In this document: positions 42,970 through 62,937 of the stretch, one piece after another | How positions within the stretch are numbered: the first letter of the stretch is position 1 | Layout: each line of letters starts with the position of its first letter | Assembly (NCBI GenBank): GCA_039881145.1 | Contig: JAYKKI010000004.1 | Span: 47,081,501-47,145,500, forward strand | Length of the DNA stretch: 64,000 nucleotides | Origin: Druceiella hillmani | Taxonomy: Eukaryota > Arthropoda > Insecta > Lepidoptera > Hepialidae | Direction: 5' to 3' | The notes under the pieces: model-generated | Databases searched by the model: none | What the model was told of the DNA's origin: nothing | What the model saw: only the letters and a program-made list of their open reading frames with translations | Program-made: the position numbers and the translations under genes

Positions 42970-45900
42970 AGCAAATCGCCGTCTTGCACCAAATAATGGA
43001 CGATGGACTAGTATTTATGACTGATTTTACAGGTCCTGCTGATGATATAACTATTGGAGTGATCTGACCTGACGCTAGCCTATTGGGTTCTTAACATGCG
43101 CATATTAATAGCACATCATTGTTATGCATGCTCGTTTATGTGACCGTGAAGCATTTTCTTATTTATTGATATGAAGCCACACTGTCTGGTTTCACTTTTT
43201 ATACATGAAGTTCCCAGGAATATTCACTAATGTGTGTATTAAATCTCGAAATAAATACATTTCAATATGAACTAATTAAATAAACACGTATATTATTGAA
43301 GTTGACCAAATATACGTTTTCTAGATCAAATATACATTTAAGAGGTATCCAAATATATATTAGTTTAGTTATTAAATGAAATTCGGTGATACATATATAA
43401 ACTTGCGAGAGTGCCGTGCTCATTTGAGGTGCATATAAAATGCATAAAAACCTAAACGAACTAACTATTGTGTTGATGATGATAGTCAAATTACGGAACT
43501 TTAATAATTTTATTACACCCATTCATTCGTTTGACCATCGTCACAGTGTCTCCATATAATTCATATATTCTTCATATAAATTAACAGATCGGATCAAAAC
43601 CGTTTCTTTTCCAGAGCAAAATATCCTACATTCACCTTATTAACGAAATACGCACTTTTTGTCTTACCGACTCATGATCGCCTGGTAGCTGCGGTAATAC
43701 GACCAAATGCAGTCAAAAGTATAATTTTTGACTGTCAAATAATCGCTTGACGACACTATCAACAAACAAACTATTTCATACTTATATCCGCCTAGTACTT
43801 CGGACAAGTAAAATAAATGTTTAGTGAGCAACTTCACAATGTCGTTTTTTTGTTTATACGCATCAATTTGAAAATTTGTAGGTAGATATCGCATTAGGTA
43901 AGGTAGGTAGGAGGTATCTCATTAAGCAAAATAAATAAAAAAATGTTTAATGTCCCCCCCCCCCTATGCATTTAGTCAGTAAATTTCAGGGCAGTGTATT
44001 TCTTAGTACAAAATTGAGATTGCTTTTTTATTTTGAAGCTTTTCTGCAAAATATTTAGTTTTAAATTGGTTTGTGAAATACAGTACAAATTTACGAACCA
44101 ATTTAAAAAATTTGAATAGAGGCAAAAAGTTCTGAAAAAAGTTGGAAATAGTGCTTAATGATTTGTTGCATTACTTGTTCTAACACTCACGTAAAGGACT
44201 TTTGTTATCATATTATAACGGTCTTACTTAGTAATTTACCTAATTGGCTGTTTATAGTTGATCATCTATATATTGTTATTGTTGAATCTTTTTAAAGTGT
44301 TTTATGTTTTTTTCTAATTCTAAGTCAAATCATTAAATTTGAGTATTAGTATATTTTGAGTTGTTTATTGAATACTCTGTAAACGTCAAGCGAGATGACG
44401 CGAGTTCTATTATCGCTGAGCCTTTTGAAGCCAACAGTAATTTTCTTTGGCTTTTCCAATGACTTTAAGTTCTAACTTTTTCCGAAAGTAATTTTATATC
44501 ATTAGTAGTAATGGATATATTTTTAATTACTTTAATCTTTTGATAAGAGAAGATCTAAATTTAGTGACCCCGAATATGGTTTTTGTGGTTAAACTCTGAC
44601 AAATTTTACTTACTTTTGTGATTTTCAAATCTCTTAATTACTCTTGATACTTCACAACAATTCATTTTTCATTAATTATTTTAGTCGTCTTAAAAAAAAA
44701 GATGCAACTTACTATTAGTAATATAAAAAAACAAAGATGCAACTTGCTATTAGTAATATGTCGGATGTCTGTGTAATCACATAATGCGATATATAATCCA
44801 GGTTGGCCGCCAAAAGTAAATTTTACGCTATTTTAATTACGAATCTTAAATGGATATTCTACGGATGAATTTGATTTTAAATCAAGGCTTTATCGCTGTT
44901 TCACACATCCTACACATTATTTAACTTCGGGCGTACGCTTCGCCGAATAGTAGCAAAGCTATTTAGCCAGCCAGTCGTTGATAAAAAGATTCAATCGTAT
45001 TTTGAAATGATAACAACTGAAAAGCGTAGAAGTGATATTTATTTCAATGTTAATCAATTTAAAAAACAACTTTCTAAAATAAGTAATTAAAATATTATTT
45101 TTTTTACATTTCTCCTCCGTAACTTGTATTATTCGCCAAAAATTCATTATTAGTACCTATTACATAATAACAAAAAGCTAAAAATCGCCAAAAATCAAAA
45201 TTCACTTTACATATTTTAATTTTTGTACTTAAACTTGTTTTCTATCATCAAATCTTCGAAATGTTATCTTAATGTTATCTTCGAATGTTTTCTAACATCC
45301 ACAAATTTGCCAAAAATTATAAATACTGTGCTGAAATAACTATAATGGTATTGTAATTTTGTTAACATAACTTTTGGATTAAGAACAATATCCAATAAAA
45401 TATTTTTTAAAAACTGTAACTATTCGCAACCTGCCAATATTGTATTCACGCTATAATCCCACTAAAATTATAATGAGGAAAGTTTGTTTCTTTACTTGTA
45501 TGTTTTTTAAAGAGTCATGCAAAAGCATCAAAAGCATATCAATGGTCTAGTTGGTATAAAACTTCCGTAATATGATAGGTTATAGTTTCCAGATTGCCAT
45601 AGACTACTTGTACATAATATGTAAGTTGTATAATTATCGATATATAATTAAGAACACCCACGTAGTCGAAGAAAATGTCACTCATATAGGCGCGTTCATG
45701 ATAAACGCCTCGAAAACTGTTACAGGTACATTGACACTAGAAATAGGGGAAGTACAGATATAAAAATGTACATAGAAATGTCTAAAATAGCAAGTATGTA
45801 GAAGTTGTTGTCATAAATGAGCAACGGTAATGGTTTTTAAGTTCAAAAAAGTGGTGTGAGGTGAGAGGTGGAGTTTATTCATTTATATTAAAATAATTGT

Positions 45901-46378
45901 TATAAGTCATTTTTTAAACATTTCTGGAGATAAAATTTCTCCTCTATTTTAAGTGAAATAAAAAGATTTTTAGAGAGGGAATTGGGATACGCTTAGCGTG
46001 GGAATATGTTCATGTATAAAATGTTCTAGACTACGGCCATAAAAATACATTTCAAAAAACCTTAATAAACACTTTAATTGTGTAATATAAAGACGGGGCA
46101 GAACCCTACCTAGTACATTTCTATAAAACTGTACTTTGTTCCATGCCGTTTAGTTGTAAATAATTACATACCCTGCCAAACCGTTATGCAGTTATAAGTT
46201 TTTTCGAAGTTCAAGCCACTTTGAACTATCACTTTGTAATGGTATTTCTTTTTAAATTATCCCATTCAGGTTTGTGAGAGACCATTTACTTGAAAATTCC
46301 GATTTACATTTCTAAAGTAAACTGTCCCTCATATCAGCTTGTTGGCAATTGATTCCATAATCAGCATCTATCAATACA
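42970..46378. other. Intergenic, no gene recognised
   Basis: AT-rich DNA between gene B and a transposon fossil. A C11 run lies at 43956-43966. Near 44700-44760, aaagatgcaacttactatta and aaagatgcaacttgctatta form a ~45-bp direct repeat. Frames of 60-86 residues on either strand resemble nothing I know. If RIC1 has upstream exons here I could not see them. Confidence 0.55.
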
Positions 46379-47740
46379 CTAGTACGGATTTTTTTCTTTC
46401 GTGGTTTTGAACGTAAAATTATTGAATATCTCTTTGATCCCAGGCGCGCAATTTAAAAAAAACTCGTTAGCAAGTTTTCTAAAAATAACATCATGAACAA
46501 CGCAATGAAACCGTTGCCTATTAAAAGATATTACTGCCCCTGCACAGTGTCCACTATAAGAACGACTTTTGAGCGAAATTAATGCGCTTCCCTCCAATAA
46601 ATTTGGTAACCTGAGCATTAAGATTATCTACCACGTTGCTCGTGACGTCATACATTAAATTTTACGAATTTCTAGAAAAATCTAGTCTTAATTCTTGTAG
46701 TTTACACATTGCAGACTAACATTTTTATTATCATTGCGGCAGCTCGAATAACTGGAGAACAAATTTGTTGAGCACAATTTGTGTCGTCACCAATTACATG
46801 AGAAGGACCATTTAGGATATATTCTGATAAATATTTGATTTTTTCGTCTAAACTTAATAATTGTTACTTCCAATGACCCGAATACTTCGAATTAACCCCC
46901 CGTTCTTAAACGTAAATATGCAACTTTAACAATTTTACGTGGACCAATAGGATAGCAAATATCTTTGGTTAATGCTAAAAAGCATTGCAATAGTTTCGCA
47001 AAAGATAATTTTTATATTCTATTTTTTTCCACTCTAGTATTTGCATATAAAGGCTTTAAATCTAAAATCATTTTACAAGTACTGGAGTCACCATCAGAAA
47101 TAAGTTTTCCATAAACGAGCTTTCGATTACGGGGTGAATTTTTAAACTCCTCCAAAAGTATAGCTGATTCCATCGCCGTTAACGATCCTTCACGGTTTTT
47201 AAAGCACATATGTTCCGAAGGAGTAACGTTCTTATTTTTTACTTGAGTACAAATTACACAATATTTATTTTGACCCCCGAATTGTAGTATTTTTTTATAT
47301 GAAAACCTACGATAGCAACAGTACCCGAAAGAGCATTGCAATTTGTTCTATATGATCTTTTTGACCACCACCCATCAGCTGCTAGCGTTATAGTAAGTAT
47401 TCCTTTTATACATTGCCAATAAACTGCATAATTTGCCTCTTCCTTCGGAGCCTGTCACAGAGTATGTTCTGAAGCGGTTTACCACAAGTCACATACCTGA
47501 TTATGAAGACGACTATAAAGCTGCCAATATATCTTTGGAACGTTCAAAGTGGCTGATATGGTTTCTAAATGGCCGAAGCCGGGACCGATCGACATAAAAC
47601 CTAAAATTGCGGCTTGCTGTTATCCTTTCCTCGCTATCATATTTCAAAGTAAAATTTGTAACACATAAACAGCATTTTAAACCAAATGTCAATGAGAACC
47701 CTTTAGCCATCTCGGAAATTATAGGGATGTGTGTCAATCT
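46379..47740 (-). pseudogene. Mutator-like transposase fossil
   Basis: The minus strand carries, in order and in shifting frames, blocks of the insect Mutator-like transposase domain family: KGFSLTFGLKCCLCVTNFTL, GFGHLETISATLNVPKIYWQ, then YKKILQFGG. ECMCFKNREGSLTAMESAIL-type sequence (actual HMCFKNREGSLTAMESAILL) and KLISDGDSSTCKMILDLKPL follow, then LNAQVTKFIGGKRINFAQK and SYSGHCAGAVISFN. The DGDSS and GGKRINF...CAGAVxSFN blocks are strong family marks. Stops and frameshifts break it throughout. Terminal repeats were not found. Confidence 0.85.
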
Positions 47741-48984
47741 GCAATTAATGCTTCCGTGTACAGAAATTGATTTAATTTGGTCAAAAAAAAGAAAATACTA
47801 TTATCCTACGACCACATATATCCATGGACACCATATTCTGAAATAATAAAGGCACTACTATAGTATTTTTATGCGGCATTAAATGTTGCATTACATCTAA
47901 TAAGTTACTGCAGAATTTTTGAACATGAGATAATTCAGCTGTATGAAGCATCACAACAATATAATTCTACTATTTCTAAGTGTCGATCAATTCAGAGGCT
48001 GATGCGAGATTGGACCCACCATTTAGTATTGAATGGAATGAAGAACAGATTAAGGCACAATGTATTATATAAAAGCCAGAATTTCGCTTAACAAGCTACT
48101 TTAAATGTGTCGGGTTTTGATATTAGTACTGTCTGAGTCCATAAACTAGTCATTCTTAAACTTAAAATAAAACATACAACTTGATCGCAAAACAAAATTA
48201 AATTTGAGCACTTTAAAAGATCGATACATTTAACAAAATGACATTTAGACGTGAAATAAGTTATAACCAGTCATTTCAGTCACGTTACTAATCTTGTTTT
48301 TTGTTTGTTAAGATAATCAATTAATGTTTTTAATTGACGAGTGACTATATTTAACTCCATTAAAACTAATAAATCGAAATTGCTGCAATTCATAGTTAAA
48401 TTTTATTAATATCAAATAGGGAACTGTTGGCGACTAACACGATATATTCTGATCCAAATAATAAATACAGGGACATATATGTATATCTCATATATACCTT
48501 ATTATTCTGACCAATTTTCTCATTAACAAAGGTTTTGTTCTCCTCAACGGGTGGAGGACAATTTTCGGAAATTTCGTCTAATGTTCTCTTGAAATCCATT
48601 GCCATATAATAAAAACAATTATCTATTTTAATAATTTTTAAATTACTCACGTCAAGTGTATTGATAAATAGAAATTCATAAGAACTATTAACCGTTTATA
48701 TTGCACGCGTACATTACAACGATGTTTCGACACTCGATCAATATACTTAGGTATTTTTTAAATAATACCATGGGTTTAAAGAGTCTACTATAATTATTTC
48801 ATTTAAAAAAATTATATGTCAAAAAATATTTAAATAATTGACTTAGAGTTTACTGAGCAAGAACAAGTAAAAGTGAGAAGAAACTTAAAATAGAATTTGA
48901 GTTAGTCATTACCTAAGATTCTTTCTTCCTAGGTTTAATATACTCCGCTATCTTACCTTTTTTTGATAAACGGTTTTTTTACGT
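47741..48984. other. Spacer with one unexplained minus frame
   Basis: A minus frame at 48500-48610 begins MAMDFKRTLDEISENCPPPV and runs to EKIGQNNK before a GTATAT that could be a donor. It resembles coding sequence in composition but matches no family I recognise. Nothing else is seen. Confidence 0.35.
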
Positions 48985-51060
48985 AAACCATCTGGTTGGT
49001 TGGTGTCGTGTCCACATGAGATGAAGAAGCGGCTACAAATGTCCATGCAAAGAAGTGACGCATTTGGCGCTCTTGAAGATATTTTCAGAATAGAGCTATC
49101 CACTAAATGGAAATTCTCCAAGATCAAACAGAGATTTCAAGATTGCAGGACAGCTAAAGATATGGTCCGGGTTGAGGGGGGCGTCGCAGTTATTACAGGG
49201 ACGATAGGTTCTAGTACCATCAAGATGGATTTATGCCTTGTAAGTGCCCAGTTCTAAGTCTTGCGATTCTCTTGGTGAGTACACGATTTGCGTTAATTTC
49301 ACATATTTGATAGTCTTTTTTGATGGCCTTTTCTCGTAAACAGTACTTTGCATAAGCATTTACATCATCAAGGGTAGTTCCAGTATTATTAAAATCACTA
49401 ACATCACGAGCTTCTTTTACAAGCTTATCAGCTGTCTAATTTCCCGGAATTTCAACATGTACCGGCATCCATAGTAAAATGCAGATTTTATTTCTTGATC
49501 TGTCAATTTGTTCCAGATAATTTCTTGGGTGAGTGCAGACTTACCTCTTTTATTGACTCCAAAGCTGCAATGGAGTCGCAAAATATGACTAGTGCATTTG
49601 CCATGTTTGTATAATCTAGACGTATATACTCTTGTAATGCCTTTAGGACTGCTCTCAGTTTACTAGTAAAATTTGAGGCTAATTTTTAATTCTTCCGCAA
49701 AGTCGTTTGGGCATACCGAATGTATGCCAGCACCCCCATTCCGAATGATTTCGTCAGCAGAGCCGTCAGTGTAGTATTGTACGAGGTTTCTTGCTTTAAA
49801 TGACTCGATTGTCTCCAAACATTTTGCCAGAACATCTTCAATGGCGTTCTTTTTTGTGCATAACCTGATAAGGTTTAAGTTTATTGTCGTGTTTTGAGGA
49901 ATAGTCGAGGAGATGATAGGTTCTTCGAATATTATCAGGTTGTCATGGTCAATACCAATATCACTTCTGATTTCAGAGTCGTATTTCACGGTAGATGACC
50001 TCTTAAGTCTGTTTTTTTACTGACCCATTCAGTAAAGTTCTTTGCGAAATGTGATCAGTAGAGTGACTTGACTTTGTTAATAAATATATTTTGTTAATAA
50101 ATGGTATGATACTTTATCCGGTTTTCAAGAAAAACAAGGCTATACTCCCGCACAACCTTTTTGTTGTTTGTAGAGGAAACAGCGCCATTGATTATTTTTG
50201 CTGCTCTGGCCAAGATACTGTCTAAGTAATTTAGTGCTATAGTTGAAGCGTTTGCCTATATGGGTAGGATATTCAAGATGTAATCTAATGATCGTTTGTG
50301 TAGGTTGTACCAAGCGTCTTGGAGCGTGCGCCCTAATGAGTACTACATAAACATGTTATTATTTTTAGTTTCCGAAGGGTCTTCAATCTACAATTTTTAA
50401 TATGTTCGGTAAATCGCAGTTCAGGATCGAGAATAACTCACAGATATTTTGGATTTTCCTTCTGTACAAGTGGAGTATTATCCATATTGTTGGTTTCAAA
50501 TGTTTTCTGTGCCATCGGTCTATTAAAAAAAATCGTGAAGAACGTTTTTTTGCGGATTGAAATCCACTGCGAGGTGACCAGACAAAACTATTCCTAAGAG
50601 AATTGTTTAGAATAGAGGTTATTTTTTCAGTATCATTGCAAGTATGCCATATTACTATGTTGTCTGCAAAGTAGGCAATTTGTGTGTTATCATGTAAATG
50701 TTGTTAACATAAAGCAGAAATAGAAGAGGGCCAAGGACAGAACCTTGAGGTACGCCTGTCCGAGTATCTCTGTCTTTTGAAAAGGCACCATTAAAATGAA
50801 CTCTAATTTTTCTGTCCTTCAGAAAGTCAGCAATCTATATAAGTGCATTGCCATTGATGTCGTGCCTCTGGGAAATACAGATCAATTTTTGCCTCTAGAC
50901 ATTATCAAAAGTAGAGGTCATATTCAGGAAAACAGCAATACTTTTCTTTGGTGGTTTTCCTGCAAACCATCAATAATTGGTTGACAAAGGTGGAAAAATA
51001 GATAGACTGTGGAATGATGTTTCCTATGGGCGCCTTGATAAATATTTAGAGATTTTTGCT
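48985..51060 (-). pseudogene. LINE with RT, RNase H and CCHC end (I/jockey-like), decayed
   Basis: The minus strand encodes, 5' to 3': a GAHRKHHSTVYLFF-type block ('GFRk..sT'), VFLNMTSTFDNV (motif A), DTRTGVPQGSVLGPLLFLLY (motif B, intact), and AYFADNIVIWHTC (motif C, ADD changed to ADN). An RNase H segment follows, YYTDGSADEIIRNGGAGIHS, then EIPGN*TADKLVKEA. The end is a Cys-His knuckle, CNNCDAPLNPDHIFSCPAIL. RNase H after RT suggests the I or a related clade. The endonuclease is missing and many stops are present. The plus-strand frames at 49000 and 50796 are shadows. Confidence 0.88.
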
Positions 51061-53223
<2,163 letters not shown>

Positions 53224-53929
53224 AGTAATGAAGTTATAACATCTTATTTCACAAAGAAATTTTAAATGAAGTAATTTACAAATTGATTAAAATGCACTTA
53301 ATGCTGCGTTCATGTGAGCACGCTTATGGTTCCAGACGGTTCTGGATGAATTCCTGATTTAGCCTTTCAATTCTCAGAATTCAGCCACCTAGTGGATCTT
53401 TGTTATTCCATAAGGATCTGTGTGTTTTTCAGGGATGAAAGCTGTTAGTGCGTAATACATTCTACTAGTGTACAAAATTTGGTAAGGATCAAATTAATAA
53501 TTAAACAAATATACATATAGTAACAAACAAATAAACAAGAAACACTAGCGTATATTTATAATATAAGTTAGGTTATCAAACTGTTTTTGAAAATAACAAC
53601 AATTAAGGAAATTTATTTTTATTTTTTAAAATAATTATTTTATCTAGGCACACATGATTAAATTAAGCATTTTGTTGTAAATTAAGCATTTACTTAATAT
53701 TAGACGAATTGCAGCTATACAATGCCTCACCCCATTTCTATATCATCGCCTGTGGAGATTTCATCCATATGTAATTTGTTATATTATTATTGTCGTATTT
53801 CAGAAAATGTACATGTTCTACAGGAAAACAGCTTACAGACTGGAAAAAATTGCATCTACCAATTGGCCTGGACGTATTATCCAGTAATATGTAAACGTCA
53901 ATTGGTAGACAAAAGTGTTTAAACGAGTA

Positions 53930-54601
53930 TGAGAGTGTATAAAATGAACAATTTAACTCTTGCGCTGGTCAATAAACTGTATAGTTTACGAATAGTCCAT
54001 AACTTTAAAAAGAAAGTTATGGACGCTTGTCTCATCCCATGCCAAACCTACGCTCGTCAAACGTGGAGGTTTACATATAAAATGAAAATAAACTTGTAAC
54101 GTGTCAAAGAAGTATGGAGTGTCACTGACATAAGATCCAGAACAAAAACAATAGATGCACTAAATCACGCATAAAAGCTAAAATGAAAGTGGGCTGGACA
54201 TGTCGCGAAGCTCAAAGACGACAGATGGACAAAAAAAATCACTTCTTGGTCAGGTTCTGAAGGAAAACGCTGCAGAGGGAGACCTTTCGCACGCTGGGAT
54301 GAAGATATCAAAAAAATTGCTGGCCCAAAATGGTAACTTATAGCTCAAAATAGAGATAATTGGCAAAAGTTGGAAGAGGCCTTCACCTGAGAGGGGTTCC
54401 TATAAAAAGTGATATAGTTAATTCATAGTAGTTTATATACTTACTTATGATATCATTGAATGATAGTAATATAGAGAATTCATAGTAGTTTATATACTTA
54501 CTATGTAATAGATTTAATATCAAGCTTTTGTAAACTACCTACAGCAATGTACCTATCTCATTAACGTTATTAGGAAATAAAAGGCTTTATTATTATTATT
54601 A
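53930..54601 (+). pseudogene. RTE-like LINE 3' end with (ATT)n tail
   Basis: Frames give MDACLIPCQTYARQTW, then SRTKTIDALNHA*KLKWKWA, GHVAKLKDDRWTKKITSW and GKRCRGRPFARWDEDIKKIA, then WQKLEEAFT. This matches the RTE tail 'R.kTkv.Dvl......KW.WAGHvaR..D.RWt.kvl.W.p..GkR..GRP..RW.Ddi.k.aG..W...A.dR..W..LeEa'. It ends with aaaggctttattattattat near 54580-54600, the usual short-repeat LINE tail. 5'-truncated; a few stops and frameshifts. Confidence 0.88.
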
Positions 54602-55121
54602 AACAATTATAGTAGTAAAACAATTTTTTATTTATATAAACGTTTTATTGATCCAGCAAAAGCCAGTATGTCTTCATATCTATATTTTTGCAACATTTTC
54701 CATTGTCTTTTAGGTTCGACGCTTTATCACCAGTAATTAATGCAACCTTGAATGATGAAGGCGTATATTTCCACCTGCCATCAGCTTACTTTGTTCATAG
54801 TATAGTTGTTGTACTTTTATTCGACTCATTATTTATTACACTTGTATGATTACTTGCAATTCGTTTTATAGTCAGACTTCTTCAGCTCGAGATATGTGAT
54901 TGAATAAAAAGTTTTTTTTCTAGTTTTAATAAGCTGTCCCTCCGAAAAATTACGTGTTTCATGTAAAGCATTTATGAATAATAATAAAATGGCTAAAAAT
55001 TATATCACAAAAATATACCTATAATATTCTATAATATTCGCCAGATATTTCTTCAAATTTTGTTGTGCGCCTCTCCACCTATATTTTTAACTATATGGTT
55101 CAAAAGTCTGAAAAAAACTAA
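54602..55121. other. Intergenic, nothing firmly recognised
   Basis: A segment at 54660-54800 stays open in both directions (plus FDALSPVINATLNDEGVYFH; minus RWKYTPSSFKVALITGDKAS). I recognise neither. Confidence 0.45.
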
Positions 55122-55202
55122 ACTTAGTAAGTATAAAGAACTTAAAGAAAGTAGAAATAATACTACATTACGTATTTTCATTTAATTGTGACTTAGTAAG
55201 TA
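55122..55202 (+). mobile_element. 57-bp truncated retroelement copy with 12-bp target duplication
   Basis: The direct repeat acttagtaagta (55122-55133 and 55191-55202) flanks a 57-bp insert that matches the outer end of the palindrome arm at 56161-56215 (aaagaaagtagaaataatac, ending catttaattgtg). It is a severely 5'-truncated copy of the same family. Confidence 0.85.
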
Positions 55203-56003
55203 ATTGAAAGTACAATGCAAAGTTATTTTGGTCAGTTTAAGCGGTATGTGTGCGTATCCGATACCCACTTGCCTTTTTATTATCTGCTTAAGCATTTTAT
55301 TACTTTCCACTGCTGCTTTATTTTGCACTTTAACCATTCTACAAGTTTCTTAATTCCACAAGCCAGTCTACGAGTTTACAACGCTTCTCTGAAACTAGGT
55401 TAGCTTGGAGACCATACATCAATAATCAGTTTTCCAGATACTAAAATGTCACTTATGTCTCTCATTTCATAAGTCTGTGACATCTCTCCAATTCGTTAGT
55501 CGTCAATACATCCATAAGACGAGTTTCATTAATATTTGTCAGGAAATTTATTATTAAAATAATAATGTTATAACTTTACATTACCTTTAACGTTTAGTTA
55601 AATAATAAACTTATTTCTAACCTACTGATTGGAACAAGTTTTTCCAGTGGTGAAGCGTTTCACGGATGAATTAGTTTTAGTAATTTTCTGACATATCATA
55701 TTATGAATTCTTTCCTGACAAGCATCAGGTTTTGCTAATATTATGTTATTATCGGACAATCGTGAATGGCAGTAGCTCAGCAGCTGTAAAACGTGGGGCA
55801 GGATTTACTTGTTGCACCAATTTGCTTCAATTTACGCAACATACGCTTCGTTCGATGTGATTCACGTCAATGATGAAGGCATCCGCGTTATTCAAACTTA
55901 TATTACTTTGACCAACATGCAATTCATAACAGACATGAAGTTCATAATTCACAATTAAATGAAACTACGTGGTGTAGTATTATTTCTACTTTCTTTAACT
56001 TTA

Positions 56004-56044
56004 CCACGACCTAGGTTTCGTTGTATTACAACATCTTCAGGTGG
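56004..56044 (-). ncRNA. Hammerhead-ribozyme-like motif, minus copy
   Basis: This is the exact inverted copy of the motif at 56118-56158, located in the other arm of the palindrome. Confidence 0.45.
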
Positions 56045-56117
56045 GCTATTAGCAAAGATTGGTTTAATTACTGTTAGTGGATTGGATTAATTACTGTTAG
56101 TCTTCTTTGCTAATAGC

Positions 56118-56158
56118 CCACCTGAAGATGTTGTAATACAACGAAACCTAGGTCGTGG
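56118..56158 (+). ncRNA. Hammerhead-ribozyme-like motif, plus copy
   Basis: The 41 nt order as a type I hammerhead. Stem I strand CCAC, core CUGAAGA, one extra U, stem II GUUGU-AAU-ACAAC, core GAA, stem III ACC-UA-GGU, cleavage base C at 56154, and stem I strand GUGG. All core positions match the CUGANGA...GAAA...UH consensus. The unpaired U before stem II and the 2-nt stem III loop are deviations. Very short stem III loops are known in Penelope-associated hammerheads. Activity is not established. Confidence 0.45.
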
Positions 56159-56215
56159 TAAAGAACATAAAGAAAGTAGAAATAATACTACACCACGTAG
56201 TTTCATTTAATTGTG

Positions 56216-57358
56216 TTTAGTGAGTTTATTTTCTCTTTTTTTAATGCCGCAATTTGGGACATTTTATCTTTATTAGTTTTATTTCACTGTCTTAAAAGTT
56301 TTTTCTTTTTAATTTTATCTTCCTCTTCTCCAGTTTATCTGGGTCTGGGCATCTTGCACTTCGGTACCGATTTACTTTATGCTAGGTTGTAGATGGTCTT
56401 AGGATCTACGCTTTTAGGCCTATTTTGATTTTAACCTTCACGTTTGACTACAGTCTTTAATGAATGTTAGTTTTTCACATTATGTGTACCACTCAAATCA
56501 GCTTCGTGAAGGTTTTAAGTATCGGAACCACTTTAATTTTTCCAACTTTAATTACACTTAAATAATATATTAATTTATAGAAATATACGTTAATTAAAGC
56601 GTGGAAGTCAATGTGTTAAAAGCCTTTGTAATTGTAATGTATTAAGCGTCAATAATTAAGAAAATTTAAATAATATAATAAACGATCGGCTTGTTTGGTT
56701 TAGAATTTGTTGATTATATATAATTTGGATATTCAAATAGACTTCGATAATATATGGTATTTTAAAATAGCATAAAGAAATATTTAAAAAGACGGTGAGG
56801 AAGGAAAAATATAATTCCTTTAAATCTTTAAACCATATAGGAACCAAATTTGCCAATTTTAACAGTTTTCTTAGTTTGAAAGACTCTATTTCTTACATTA
56901 GATAGTGCGTCCATGATTCTTGGTGACTTCTTCTTTGACCTAGGAGGAAGATTAAAAATCACACACCCGTATAGATCGTAGTCTAAGTGGAACACAATCT
57001 GAGACATTACATAATTTCGCTCAAGCGTTTGTGGGATACAATTGGAGAAATCTATTAATAATACTTTGTTATCCGTTTGTTTGTTTACCAAAAATTGCAA
57101 CTATTGAAGCGTTTTATAAATCATATAAGTTGAAGCCTCTAAATTCTTAACGATTTGATAATGTACTTGTCAAAACGTACCGTATATGTTTCACTTACTT
57201 GAGTTAACTCTGGTTAAGATTTCGCTTCAAGAAATTTCCAATTTTTTTCAAAAGCAATGACTTTGTTTTTTTTTCTTACAGATTCAGAAATTTTCCCACA
57301 TTAAAAAATAGGGCAAAAAGTGTCATACATTAATTTATATTAATCCTTTTGCACCCAG
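56216..57358. other. Upstream of RIC1 exon, nothing recognised
   Basis: No preceding RIC1 exon was found. A decoy acceptor (tttttttcttacag) at 57269-57282 is not followed by an open frame. Short frames at 56656 and 56828 on the minus strand are not recognised. Confidence 0.5.

Positions 57359-62937
<5,579 letters not shown>

Larger units (their letters stand above)
55950..56215. mobile_element. Near-perfect 266-bp palindrome, possible Penelope-like pLTR pair
   Basis: The two arms are inverted copies of about 105 bp. The left arm runs from cacaattaaatgaaactacg to gggctattagcaaag, and the right arm from ctttgctaatagccc to catttaattgtg. One small difference (actttaccacg against ggtaaagaaca) marks the middle of the arms. 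The 46-bp loop is itself a tandem repeat (attggtttaattactgttag, attggattaattactgttag). Each arm contains a hammerhead-like motif. No coding frame. The flanks show no clear target duplication. Confidence 0.85.

Noticed and set aside
44925..44970. Helitron 3' end
   Set aside because: A cttcgggc...gcttcgccg patch is present, but there is no CTRR-T terminus in the right place.
49000..49257. 85-residue plus frame
   Set aside because: It is the antisense of the Cys-His end of the minus-strand LINE.
54602..57358. Earlier RIC1 exons immediately upstream
   Set aside because: I looked for acceptor-donor pairs with RIC1-like content and found none that fit.
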